From Phaseolus vulgaris (taxonomy: Eukaryota > Streptophyta > Magnoliopsida > Fabales > Fabaceae): a stretch of 64,000 nucleotides of DNA. Positions within the stretch are counted from its first letter, which is position 1, and every line of letters starts with the position of its first letter. Shown here in pieces: positions 11,902-23,150 of this stretch. The position numbers were made by a program, and so were the translations under genes. The notes under the pieces are model-generated. The model made no database searches, had not been told where the DNA came from, and worked only from the letters and a program-made list of their open reading frames with translations. The stretch lies in the NCBI RefSeq assembly GCF_000499845.2, contig NC_023749.2:15338698-15402697 (forward strand). The letters are read 5' to 3'.

Positions 11902-13500
11902 TGATGATGTTGTTGGTTCTTCATGGGTTTAGGATGATTCATAAGTTCTCTGTTGCTATAATGTTCTTCTTCTCAATCTTTGGTTCTTTCTATCTAGGAT
12001 TTAAGAAGACGAATAAGCAAGCCATGCAGTTGTTTTTAGTATTTATGTGGCAGATGGTGATGAATGGAAAAAAGGGTTACCAAATATTGTGTATATAATG
12101 CTTAATCTAATGTCTAATGGATTACTTTCACCTGGATTTTTCTTTTAGCTGTGAAAAAATCACTATTGACAATATTCCTACGCTATACCGTTACTCTATT
12201 TGTGTAGATTTTCTAACAATAGATACTCTAGTCTATTTATTTACTCTAAATCCTCTAATCAGTTCACACACTATCTATAACAACTTGTTTAACATTAGAC
12301 CCTTGAGACCACCATTTAGGCTGTTAGTTTTCTTTTGCTGTATATATACCTTTTTGTCTCACTTGGGCATTACGAAAATATGTGTTCTTTGTTTGTTCAC
12401 CTTTTGTTTTCCTTCTCTCTTTTCTTTTCACATTGTTCTTTTGCTGTCATGAAGAATTTCACAAGCTTATCCAACCAATTCTTAAGAGGATGTACTGCAT
12501 ACCAAATAATATGCCCTGTTTCTGTTTTCTATTATTTTAGCAGTTTTATGACTGACTATGTTAAGTGTTAACTTCTTTTTATTTCAGTTGGTACTTTTGT
12601 CCTTCAATTATTTACCTTTTTGTAGTGCTGATATGGAGGCTTTTGATTTCAGAAATTATTAGCTCTTTGCCGAATTCAAATGGGGTCATTAACTTTGGAA
12701 ATATACAGGAAATTTAATACATAAATAAAACTTCGGTGAACTTTTTCTAGTGCATTTAGAATTGCTTTGTAATCCAAATCAGACTTTCATCTCCAATTTC
12801 GATTTCAATTTCCATTTTAATTCGGGAACATTGTCAAAATGACTCAAGAAACTGTGACTTTCTTCACTGTGCAATTAGCATAGAAATAATAATATAAGAT
12901 AAAGGCTTCTAAGGAATTTGACTCCAGATGGAGATAGAAATTCTATAGCAGTGAGAAGTGAGTGGAATTGGAAGTGGTGGCAGTGGAGGACCTAAATTGG
13001 TTCTAAACATTCTCAATGGGTTCATCTTTCTGCCCATGGAGTTTCTTATTACCACTATTGATCCCCTAAATGAAAACAAGTGCATTTCTCATTAGGAGTT
13101 GGGGACCAGCTCTGGGAAGAGTATGTCAACAAATAGAACAAAGAAATTTATTGATCATTCTGTTACCTCTATCACATGCTCTATGGTGAACATTTTTTTC
13201 TTTATCAGAAATCATCATCTTTTGCAATTTATTGAACTAATTAACTGCATTGGGTTGAATCATACTAGTGAACTCAACATTACATATTTATTTCAGAATC
13301 AGAAAACATTAGGTTCACGGGACATTATATTTTGTTTGGTTCTCATTTTGTTATTCATTTTTTCAAGTTGGACATTTTTTCTGTCATGTATGAACCACTA
13401 AAATAGTTTACAAAATATGAAAACATGTAATAATTTAAGTGCTTAAAACAGGTTCAGTTATGAAAATTTATTTCCTTGGAAACATTTTTCTAAATTAAAG
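11902..13500. other. Downstream flank of the small gene, no further gene recognised
   Basis: T-rich plus strand with short hydrophobic open frames (12117-12452, 12335-12571, 13099-13401). These have the composition of translated T-rich non-coding DNA. The first 200-300 bp probably include the 3' UTR of the gene ending at 11901. Confidence 0.45.
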
Positions 13501-13513
13501 TAAATTAATGCAG

Positions 13514-13636
13514 CTTTTGCAATGCAATTCTATCCGTGTACAAAAAGGACCGAAATGCAGATTTGAGTTGCTTCCGGATAGTACTGCACAAGAGCTTGCT
13601 GTTTCTGTTTCATATGTTTTGGAAACAATTCTATAA
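13514..13636 (+). pseudogene. Exon-like fragment of unknown origin
   Basis: After an acceptor-like AATGCAG (ending at 13513) about 40 codons read without stop: LLQCNSIRVQKG, then CRFELLPDSTAQELAVSVS, then YVLE, before a stop at about 13635. Composition is protein-like and unlike the surrounding AT-rich DNA. No donor site or neighbouring exon was established. It could be an exon relic or chance. Confidence 0.25.
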
Positions 13637-13875
13637 ATTGAGAATAAACGTATCAAGTTTATTTTTTAAGTTTTAAATTTTAGAAAACTAAAAACCTAAG
13701 GAATTTGACAGGGGAAATGCCATATCTTGCTTTAAGAAAAGTTTTAACTGGAAGCGAAATTGATTATAATAAATGCCAGGTTAGTTGTAAGGTTAATGGC
13801 ACATTATTTGCAAATATTGGTAAAACAAATAAAGGGACTTTGCCAACACATAAACGTTTTAAACCACGCAGCTTA

Positions 13876-13972
13876 AGTTATATCAATAGCTAATATATAA
13901 GAAATAAGGTGGGGGAAATAAATTATATTAATAGCTAATACATAAGAGATAAGGTGGAGGAAATAAATGACT
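13876..13972. repeat. Imperfect tandem duplication of ~47 bp
   Basis: The segment reading ATCAATAGCTAATATATAAG... and ending GGTGGGGGAAATAAATTA is followed at once by a second copy, ATTAATAGCTAATACATAAG...GGTGGAGGAAATAAATGA. It is a local duplication with no coding role. Confidence 0.8.
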
Positions 13973-14503
13973 GAAAATAAGAAACCATGCAAATTGTATT
14001 AACAGCAAATGCACCAAAAATGCATATCCTGTATTATTTCAGAAACACTGCATGCTTAGCAATTGGCTAAAATCCACTCAGACAGTACCCTCTCTGGTCA
14101 CAAAATATGTAACATAGAAAAACAAATCAAAACATGTAACATACAAAAACAAATCAAAAACATGTAAATCAACTCTATATGACAAGTTAATCAGAGGACT
14201 TTGCCACACTTGTTGGTTCAGGTGTTTATGCGGCTAATAGGATACACCTGAATAGTTGCATAACTTACACTAAGATTTTCGTCATAGTCAAATCAAACTT
14301 GACAAGCAAGAGGTTTAACAAGGAGATGTGCCCTTATTACCAACTAACCAAAAGCATGTTTCAACTCAATCTTTCTTTACAAATCTATGAAATGCCTACT
14401 CTCCCATGTGCAGGAAGAGAACTAGTGATAAGAAGAAAAACAACAAAAATAATAATTTAAGAGCTCTCCAACATAATTTATAAGATAGGATATCCAGAGT
14501 CAT

Positions 14504-14824
14504 CTATCTACCCTCAGACTTCACCGATTGTGAGAAGACCCTACTCATAGAAACACCAAAGAGATAATCCAGACTTGTGCCTTCAAATTGTGCAGTAGAA
14601 GCACTTGCATCCTGGCTGATATTGTTGATGTGTGGAGAGAGTTCACCAATCATATTAGTGTTGTTTTCTTAAGGATCACCTTGAACCACAGCCTCTTGCA
14701 GTTGGAGAGCATACTCCAAATTCCACAAGACATCTCCCATAGAAGGCCTGTCAACACCATAGTCAGCCAAGCATTTCTCAGCAGTTTCTCCAAACTTCCT
14801 AAGAGAATCTGGCCTGATTTTGCC
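14504..14824 (-). pseudogene. CrRLK1L receptor kinase C-terminal fragment (HERK1/THESEUS group)
   Basis: The minus strand reads IRPDSLRKFGETAEKCLADY, then GVDRPSMGDVLWNLEYALQL, QEAVVQGDP, a stop, then ENNTNMIGELS and finally GVSMSRVFSQSVKSEGR with a natural stop at 14504-14506. This is the end of kinase subdomain XI plus the complete C-terminal tail of Catharanthus-type RLK1-like kinases, closest by eye to HERK1-type members. Those plasma-membrane kinases sense cell-wall state and RALF peptides. Only about 105 codons are present: the malectin-like ectodomain, membrane span and catalytic core are missing and one in-frame stop is present. Next to it, on the same strand, lie two further unrelated gene pieces, which points to transposon-mediated capture rather than ordinary decay in place. 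Confidence 0.85.
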
Positions 14825-14916
14825 TGCAAGTGTTTTAACAATAATTTTACATTTAAATTTAAATTTTAAACACCACCCTATTATATTTATTTGTTGGATA
14901 CTTCAGTTTCAATCTT

Positions 14917-15116
14917 AGGCAGCTCCAGCAACTTAAACTCTTTGTCAGATATAATATCCTCCTCCATAAAAGACAGAATTATCTAATTCCATATCGAAGC
15001 AAACTTGTTGGCCTCAATCTGGTTAGACTCAAGCATCCTCTAGGGCCGACCAAGCCCATACCTGAGCTTCAGCTTAAACTTACTCTTCATGTTCCTCTTC
15101 TATTCAATAACTGCTC
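14917..15116 (-). pseudogene. Captured CALS12 callose synthase fragment
   Basis: About 200 bp match 37600-37816 of the intact callose synthase gene in this window. Roughly ten scattered substitutions, one internal deletion of about 15 bp (removing parental GTGAATCGCATCC) and a 1-base deletion are visible. Identity is above 90% outside the gaps. The parental protein segment runs from EEQLLNTRRTLKSKFK to SDKEFELLELPE. The copy keeps the same strand as the donor. It cannot encode an active enzyme. It joins directly to a different gene fragment at about 15116, creating an open frame whose last residues (EQLLNRRGT) are from callose synthase. Confidence 0.93.
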
Positions 15117-15686
15117 ATCAGGGAAGGCAGAATCAAGGGCAGTAGGAATGTTTATCTCCTTAAAATTGAAAGCATCAAATATTCCACTATGTATATTTTT
15201 CTCAAAACCATGATCACGGCTCAAACTGTAACTTCTTGTTATAGCATCTGATAAGGAGTTCTCATCTTGCTCAGGACAAATATCAAGAATGTTGGACTGC
15301 TCAGTGAAGTTGTTAGGAATGGTTGCTGACTGATTTAGTTTTTTGGTAGCAGGTGGGGAGTTTATTTTATTGTCTGAACTGGCAGGTAAAACATTGTTTA
15401 CAGGTAAGATATTCTTGATTTCAAAACCATTAGATGGAAGGCTGTTGATAACTGAAGCAAGCAAAGTCAATAGCTTTTTCGGTTTTTGATGCTTTAGAGG
15501 AGACCATAGAAGATTGTTGCACGTCACCTCACGACCACTGGAGATAGGATCCCACTGTAGTAACTCTTGATACCGATCTTTCTTAGAATGAGATGCTGCA
15601 TCTGTTGATAAAACTTCTACTGTTGATGTCTCTTTATAATATCGTTTTTTTCTTAAAGAATTAGCTAAAAGAATCCTGCAAACCAT
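15117..15686 (-). pseudogene. Gene fragment of unrecognised family, fused to CALS12 piece
   Basis: Open on the minus strand for about 190 codons, starting just inside a TTTGCAG acceptor-like site (near 15675). Residues include RYQELLQWDPISSGREVT, then KPKKLLTLLASVINSLPSN, then LSDAITRSYSLSRDHGFEK and SGIFDAFNFKEINIPTALDS. It is hydrophilic, serine/asparagine-rich and has normal coding composition, so it is probably one exon of a host gene encoding a large regulatory protein. I do not recognise the family. The frame runs without a stop into the CALS12 fragment. A hybrid transcript is conceivable, but no promoter was identified. Confidence 0.6.
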
Positions 15687-16339
15687 TCATAATGATATTC
15701 AAGATTTCTTAAACATGGCCCACCACAAGACCCAAACATAACAAAGGATATTTTAGCAAAAGAGTACCCTATTTTGACAGGTGGCTCCAAATTACACCTT
15801 GGTAACATGGAAAGGGGATTAGGTGGCATGGGCAGTTTGGTAAAATGAGAAGGACAACGTGGCAAGTCATTTGGGTCAAATGAGAAAAGCAGGAAACGGC
15901 GAGGTAGTGCAAAGAGGCGGTGGTTAAGGGTAATGGTGGTGGTATGCGATAGGTTGCGATGGTGTGCGAAAGGTGTAAGAAATGTTGACGGCAAAGACGT
16001 AGTTCGATGGTAACGGCAAAGACGTAGTTCGACGCTGACGGTGGAGACACAATTCGACGATCACGGTGACGAGGTAGTGCGAAGGGCGACAACATTGTAG
16101 TGCGAAGGGACGTTGGTTAAGGGTATTGCAGTGGTGTGCGATAGGTTGCGGTGGTGTGCGAAAGGTGTGGGAAACGCAATTACAAGAAAAGAGGAGAAAG
16201 TAAGTATGTTTATTTTGGTTTTTCTGGCATTTTAAGCTTTAGGGTTTGATGTTTAGTGTCTTCTTTGATGATTGATATTATTGTTGGTCATTGTATATGG
16301 GTTTTCATTTGAAAGTTTGTATTATTGAAAAAGTATTAA

Positions 16340-18100
16340 ACTTTTGTGATGAGTGATTGGTCTTGTGGTTTAGTTCACTTGCTTCATTGTTTACTGTATC
16401 TTGGTCTGCGATTTTGGGACTGGCTTTCAACGGTTTTTTGAGTTCAATACAGGTTATTATAGAATTCAACAGTCCAGAGATGTGAATTGAATTGGGGGCC
16501 CCCTTGATTTTAAGTGGGGACCTGTGTACAACTTTATGCACTGTATTAAAATTTTATCATGAGTGATTGGTCTTGTGTTTTAGTTCACTTGCTTCATTGT
16601 TTACTGTATTTTGGTCTGCGATTTTTGGGACTGGCTTTCAATTCTTTTTTAGTTCAATTCAGGTTATTATGCAATTCAACAATCTAGACCTGTGAATTGG
16701 GGACCCCTTTGATTTTAAGTGGGGACCTGTGTACAAATTTATGCATTGTATTAAACTTTTTTATGAGTGATTGGTCTTGTGGTTTAGTTCACTTGCCTCA
16801 TTGTTTACTATTTTTCGGTCTGCGATTTTGGGACTGACTTTCAACTTTTTTTGAGTTCAATCCAGGTTATTATGCAATTCAACATTTCAGACCTGTGAAT
16901 TGGGGACCCCTTTGATTTTAAGTGGGGACCTGTGTATAACTTTATCATTGTATTAAACTTTTGTCATGAGTGATTGGTCTTGTGGTTTAGTTCACTTGCT
17001 TCATTGTTTACTATTTTTTGGTCTGCGATTTTGGGACTGGCTTTCAACTTTTTTTTTAGTTCAATCCAGGTTATTATGCAATTCAACAGTCCAATCCTGT
17101 GAATTGGGGACCCCTTTGATTTTAAGTGGGGACCTGTGTACAACTTTATGCACTGTATTAAACTTTTTTCATGAGTGATTGGTCTTGTGGTTTAGTTCAC
17201 TTGCCTCATTCTTTATTGTTTTTTGTTCTGCGATTTTGAGACTAGCTTTCAACCTTTTTTTGAGTTCAATCCAGGTTATTATGCAATTCAACCGTCCAAA
17301 CCTGTGAATTGGGGACCCCTTTTATTTTAAGTGGGGACCTATGTATAACTTTATGAATTGTATTAAACTTTTGTGATGAGTGATTGGTCTTGTGGTTTAG
17401 TTCACTTGCTTCATTGTTTACTGTTTTTTGGTCTGCGATTTTGGGACTAACTTTCAACTTTTTTTGAGTAAAATCCAGGTTATTATGCAATTCAACAGTC
17501 CAAACCTGTGAATTGGAAACCCCTTTGATTTTAAGCGGGGACCTGTGTACAACTTTATGCACTGTATTCAACTTTTGTCATGAGTGATTGGTCTTGTGGT
17601 TTAGTTCAGTTGCTTCATTTTTTACTATTTTTTGGTCTGCAATTTTGGGACTGGTTTTCAACTCTTTTTTTAGTTCAATCCCGGTTATTATGCAATTCAA
17701 TATTCCAGACCTGTGAATTGGGGACCCCTTTGATTTTAAGTGGGGACCTGTGTATAACTTTATGCATTGTATTAAACTTTTGAGATGAGTGATTGGCCTT
17801 GTGGTTTAGTTCACTTGCTTCATTGTTTACTGTTTTTTGTTATCCGATTTTGGGACTGGTTTTCAATTTTTTTTTAGTTTAATCCAGGTTATTATGCAAT
17901 TCAACCGTCCAGACCTGTGAATTGGGGACCCCTTTGATTTTAAGTGGGGACCTATATACAACTTTATGCATTGTATTAAACTTTTGTCATGAGTGATTTT
18001 TCTTGTGGTTTATTTTACTTGTTTCATTGTTTACTATTTTTAGGTCTGCGATTTTGGGACTGGTTTTCAAAAAAAAATTTAGTTCAATCCAGGTTATAAT
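16340..18100. repeat. ~205-bp tandem repeat, about nine copies (left arm)
   Basis: Each unit contains GAGTGATTGGTCTTGTGGTT, TTGTTTACTGTTTTTTGGTC, CTGCGATTTTGGGACTGG, a T-run, CAGGTTATTATGCAATTCAA, and GGGGACCCCTTTGATTTTAA with GTGGGGACCTGTGTACAAC. Starts of the GAGTGATT motif lie near 16351, 16561, 16765, 16968, 17173, 17380, 17582, 17788 and 17990. Units differ by a few substitutions and T-run length. The short frames on both strands here (for example 16966-17178, 17266-17571, 17580-17783) are translations of the repeat, not genes. The right arm has only about 1.5 copies. Confidence 0.95.
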
Positions 18101-18117
18101 ATTGATTGATTGTGATG

Positions 18118-18975
18118 ATTTACACCAACAAAAGGTGCAAATGGCATATCATACTTATTTCTTAGGTATGTGGTATTGAAATATAAAATGTCTCCAAAAC
18201 TATCTCATGCTGTTTTGCTTCTAGTATCAGCCCAAAATACATGTCGTATTCGATTATCATCGCCCAAATCAATGTCGAAGTAAAATTGTGGAGTCAATTC
18301 CCTCGTGCGACAAAAATGATTTAAGAGAGTTTTTCGAACTTTGGGCAACATAATTACGCACGTCTCGTTCAACAAAGTCAAGATTTTCGTAACCACCAGC
18401 AGCAAACACAAAAGACTTAAAAGTCTTATTTATACGAACCCCGACATCGTCATTTATATCAAGCACTCTTTTTGTCTACAAACTTATTTTTCTATTATCG
18501 TGAAACAATCTAGACTTCGTCGGGCTCATATCATGTGAGTGTTCCTCGTGTACGGACATAATATACCACTTCCCTTCTTTTATGTCAACGGTTATACGAG
18601 TTGGACATTCAACGGTCTGAGTAGGGTGAGTGTTTATTTCGGGTGGAATCGTTGACACGTATTTTCCCTCCCTTTCACATACCAAGATAAAGTACCTTAA
18701 TTCCTTGTCAGGTCCTTTTTTTGAACTTTGTGTTCTAGTGGCAAAACCCTTTTTAATGGCATATTGTCGGTAAAAAATTTCACGCCATTTATAGTATCAA
18801 AACGCATTCCAACTATAGGAACTTATTCATCGACTACATTTGGAACCGAGTCATCAATATTTACATGGGAATCTGATTCATGAACTATATTTGCCACAGA
18901 ATCATCCACAACTAAAGGATTTGAATGTTGAGATTCTTCAAAGAAGAGAATGTCATCAGGTGACAAATCTTCCAT
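18118..18975 (-). pseudogene. FAR1-like (MULE) transposase fragment, left-arm copy
   Basis: Reverse-complement partner of the right-arm copy. It starts at ATG 18973-18975 (reading MEDLS) and reads through an acidic N-terminal part, the FAR1-type DNA-binding region (PTQTVECPTRITVDIKEGKW, YIMSVHEEHSHDMSP) and the start of the transposase core (LNPQFYFDIDLGDDNRIRHV-like, FWADTRS). Internal frameshifts and stops break it, and the DDE catalytic core and SWIM finger are missing. The family includes FHY3/FAR1, domesticated MULE transposases that act as light-signalling transcription factors. This copy is transposon-derived, not a host FRS gene. Confidence 0.85.
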
Positions 18976-20052
18976 TACCTTAGACCTGTCGTGCATATTA
19001 TGGTTAGCTTAAAGTACATTAACAAAAAACATAAATGCATATCAATACAAATTTCTTCATATAACTTCAATATTTGAAACAATGAACAAAATAATTCTAC
19101 ATTCTGCATTAAAATATAAAACTAGCAACATTAAGGAAGATCATTTGACATAGAATTTATTAAGAAGTGGGCTAAAGGTAAGAATGGTTTTATGAATTAT
19201 TTAACAATTTGCAGTAAGTTAGTAATAACCTATTCATGTATATAACTAGGGTACAACAACAGCCGTGTTTTGGATTGTCATCCACATACCTTAGACGTGG
19301 ATTGCAGAAAGAAGAACATTAGTTGGTGAAACATTAATAAATATTTAAGATCTAAAGTCCATCCACCTAAATAATAAGCTGCAATGTGTGCGTCATAGTG
19401 GCATCATGAAGACACAAAAATGTGGGTAAGAAATGAACAAATAAATTCAATGCAACATGGAATTGACAAATAACTGAATGGAGTGGAAGGAAGAAAATTT
19501 AATGGGTTTCTACCCAACAATAAAAGTTTATTGAATGCAACCGTACCTTCAATCCTTGAATGCAATAGTACCTTCAATGCCTATGCTAAGTTCAATGCGT
19601 AGTAAATGCCATGGACAACAAGGATTGAAATGAATGAATGAACCACATGTAGTTTTCAGTTTGAAAACAATTTGAATGGAACCCGGACGGTGCTGTACTT
19701 TGATGAAGGGCACGATTTTTTCTCTTTACTGTGCGAACGAAGGTGAAAATTTGGTTACGGCATTTCCATCAATATAATATTATTTAAGAAGAAGATCAGC
19801 ATTTAAGAATGTCACCTACCTCCTGCAAAAAGTGTACTTGCACCCAAAGTCTACTTCCACCTTTAAAGATTAAAATAGTACTATTTTATTTACTTTTTAG
19901 ATACCCTTACTGCAGCTTATCTAAGAAAGATTTAAAACTAATTTTTATTTGTTATTATCTTAATTAATTGGACATGACGTTCACTTTTTGACACAATGCA
20001 CACGTAGTCACTCCTCCTTCAACCATTACCTGTGGGCACCGTTCATACATAA

Positions 20053-20610
20053 ATGACGTCATATTCTTCAAAAAAATTATGTAAACATTCATTCCAAATG
20101 GAGTCATGGGAAGGGCTTGATATCGACGACAACGACATTGGTAGCTATGTACATTGTTGCAACTCCACTACTAATGTCATTTTGGGACCAACTGGTAATG
20201 TGCAAGCCGTGATTCTTAATCAAAACTCTGATAATGCAATAAACACTCAAGAATTTATAAACCCATATAGGTCAACAAAGTTATGAGCATAATTTTACAT
20301 CCAACCCATGAAAATGGGCAGAAAAATTCCTTCAATTAAGGGTAATATTCATTAACAAATTTTAATCTAAGTGCCAACTATAATATTTATGATGTTTTAT
20401 TTTTATTTTGAAGGACAAATTGATGGACATGATTGTGAACAAAAATCACTCCTGGGAAGTTTGAAAGAGTTAGATGTTTTCGTACTCCTAACTTGTGTTA
20501 TCAAATCATGCAAACTCACTGGTCTTGGAGACATGCTAAAAAGGGTTAAGGTAACATACATATTATTTAGTCTTTCATACATTGTGCACAAAAATTGGAG
20601 TCCCATTTGA
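20053..20610 (+). pseudogene. Captured fragment resembling HROB (recombination OB-fold protein)
   Basis: Two exon-like blocks. The first (about 20100-20270) reads MESWEGLDIDDNDIGSYV, then VILGPTGNVQAVILNQ and NTQEFIN. The second (about 20413-20550) reads SLKELDVFVLLTCVIKSC then KLTGLGDMLKRVK. The order of acidic start, GPxGxVQAA-like motif, TQEF motif and VVKSCxxNGLGDMxVTxKD-like OB-fold start matches my recollection of plant HROB (MCM8IP) homologues, which recruit the MCM8-MCM9 helicase in homologous recombination. It is a fragment only, with an intron-like gap between blocks, sitting in the spacer of the inverted repeat. The first block is partly repeated in inverse on the other arm (20770-20900). 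The family call rests on short motifs. Confidence 0.45.
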
Positions 20611-21923
20611 ACCCTCACAAAAAAAAAAAAAAAAAAAAAACTTGCAAACATTAAGTTGGAGGATCACATGACAGTTCATAGAGTTGTACACAAGTCCCCA
20701 CTTAAAATCAAAGGGGTCCCCAAATACATTGACACACCATAAGTGAAGCTAGTCCTGCACTATCCAATTCCCTAACTACCAATGTCGTTGTTGTCGATAT
20801 CAAGACTTTCACATGGCTCCATTTGGAATGGATGTTTACATACAAATTTTGAAGAATGTAATGTCATTTATGTATGAACGGTGCCCACAGCTAATGGTTG
20901 AATGAGGAGTGACTATGTGTGCATTGTGTCAAAAAATGAACGTCATGTCCAATTAATTAAGATAATAGCAAAGAAAAATTATTTTTAAATCTTTCTTAGG
21001 TGAGCTGCAGTAAGGATACCTAAAAAGTAAATGAAATAGTATTTTTTAGAGCTTTAAATGTGAAAGTAGACTTTGGGTGCAAGTACACTTTTTGCAGGAG
21101 GTTGGTGACGTTCTTAAATGCTGAACTTCCTCTTAAATAATATGATATTTGTTGGAAATGATGTAACCAAATTTCCACCTCCATTCACACAGTAAAGAGA
21201 AAAAATTGTGCCCTTCATCAAAGTACAGCACTGTCCGAATTCCATTCAAATTGTTTTCAAACTGAAAACTACACGTGGTTCATTCATTCATTCCAATCAT
21301 TGTTGTCCATGGCATTTACTATGCATTGAACTTAGCATAGGCATTGAAGGTACTATTGCATTCAATGATTGAAGGTACTGTTGCATTCAATAGACTTTCG
21401 TTGTTGGGTGGAAACCCATTAAATTTTCTTCCTTCCACTCCATTCAGTTATTTTGTCAATTCCATGTTGAATTGAATTTATTTGTTCCTTTCTTACCCAC
21501 ATTTTTGTGTCTTCATGGTGCCATTATGACGCACGCATTGCAGCTTATTAGTTAAGTGAATGGACTTTAGATCTTAAATATTTATTAATGTTCTCCTTTC
21601 TGCAATTCACGTCTAAGGTGTGTGGATGACAATCCAAAACATGGCTGTTGTTGTACCCTAGTTATATACATGAATAGGTTATTACTAACTGCAAATTGTT
21701 ATAATTCATAAAACCATTCATACCTTTAGCCAACTTCTTAATAAATTCTATGTCAAATGATCTTTCTTAGTGTTGCTAGTTTTATATTTTAATGTAGAAT
21801 TATTTTGTTCATTGTTTCAAATATTGAAGTTAATTTATATGAAGAAATTTGTATTGATATGCATTTATGTTTTTCGTTAATGTAATTTAAGCTAACCATA
21901 GTATACACAACAGGTCCAAGGTA

Positions 21924-22830
21924 ATGGAAGATTTGTCATTTGAGGACATTACCTTTTTTGAAGAATCTCAACATTCGAATCCTTTAGTTCTGGATTATTT
22001 TGTGGCAAATATAGTTCATGAATCAGATTCCCATATAAATATTGATGACTCGGTTCCAAATGTAGTCGATGAATCAATTCCTACAGTTGGAATGTGTTTT
22101 GACACTACAGATGACGTAAAAAGTTTTTACTAACAATATGCCATTAAAAAGGGTTTCTCCATTAGAACACGAAGTTCAAAAAAGGACCTAACAAGGAATT
22201 AAGGTACTTTATCTTGGTATGTGCAAGGGCAGGAAAATACATGTCGGCGATTCCACCCAAAATGAACAATCACCCTACTCAGACCGTTGAATGTCCAACT
22301 CGTATAACTGTTGGCATAAAACAAGGGAAGTGGTATATTATGTCCGTACACGAGGAACACTCACATGATCTGAGCCCGCCGAAGTCTATATTGTTTCATG
22401 ATAATAGGAAAATAAGTTTGCAGACAAAAAGAGTGTTTGATATAAATGACGATGTCGGGGTTCGTATAAATAAGACTTTTAGGTCTTTTGTATCTACTGT
22501 TGGTGGTTACGAGAATCTTTATTTTGTTGAACGAGATGTGCGTAATTATGTTGCCCAAAGTAGGAGAGCATTGAGGAATGAAGGTGATGGAAAAGCTTTC
22601 TTAAATCATTTTTGTCGCATGAGGGAATTGAATCCACAATTTTACTTCGACATTGATTTGGGCGATGATAACCGCATACGACATGTATTTTGGGCTGATG
22701 CTAGAAGCAGGGCAACATGGGATAGTTTTGGAGATATTTTATGTTTCGATACCACATACCTAACAAATAAGTATGATATGCCATTTGCAACTTTTTTTCA
22801 GTGTAAATCATCACGGTCAATCAATATTGT
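21924..22830 (+). pseudogene. FAR1-like (MULE) transposase fragment, right-arm copy
   Basis: From ATG 21924: an acidic leader (MEDLSFEDITFFEE), then FDTTDDVKSFY followed by a stop, YAIKKGFSIRTRSSKKDL, a frameshift near 22200, then an open frame from about 22214 with PTQTVECPTRITVGIKQGKW, YIMSVHEEHSHDLSP, RDVRNYVAQSRRALRNEGDG, LNPQFYFDIDLGDDNRIRHV and FWADARSRATWDSFGDILCF, then DTTYLTNKYDMPFATF. This is the FAR1 DNA-binding domain followed by the start of the MULE transposase domain (first catalytic Asp in the DTTY context). Coding sequence ends where the ~205-bp repeat begins, and the open frame to 23011 continues into antisense repeat. Most of the DDE core and the SWIM finger are absent. Confidence 0.88.
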
Positions 22831-22839
22831 ATCCTGGAT

Positions 22840-23150
22840 TGAAATCAAAAAAATTGAAAACCAGTCCCAAAATACAGTAAACAATGAAGCAAGTGAACTA
22901 AACCACAAGACCAATCACTCATCACAAAAGTTTAATACAGTTCATAAAGTTGTACACAGGTCCCCACTTAAAATCAAAGGGGTCCCCCAATTCACAGGTC
23001 TGGACTATTGAATTGCATAATAACCTGGATTGAACTCAAAAAAATTGAAAACCAGTCCCAAAATCGCATAGCAAAATACAGTAAACAATGAAGCAAGTAA
23101 ACTAAATCACAAGACCAATCACTCATCACAAAAGTTTAATACGTTTTCAA
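22840..23150. repeat. ~205-bp repeat, about 1.5 inverted copies (right arm)
   Basis: Reverse complement of the left-arm tandem unit: CAATCACTCATCACAAAAG occurs twice, along with AATCAAAGGGGTCCCC and AATAACCTGGATTGAA. A further stray piece (CCCCACTTAAAATCAAAGG, near 20698-20720) lies near the palindrome centre. Unequal copy number between arms shows expansion or contraction after the inverted duplication formed. Confidence 0.92.

Noticed and set aside
12117..12571. Two hydrophobic plus-strand frames that could be membrane peptides
   Set aside because: T-rich non-coding DNA often yields Phe/Leu/Ser-rich frames, and no conserved motif or promoter supports them.
16305..17783. Several 65-100-codon frames on both strands
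   Set aside because: They recur with the ~205-bp repeat period and are translations of the repeat.
22831..23011. C-terminal 60 residues of the frame at 22214-23011
   Set aside because: This part is antisense ~205-bp repeat, not transposase; the conserved protein stops near 22830.
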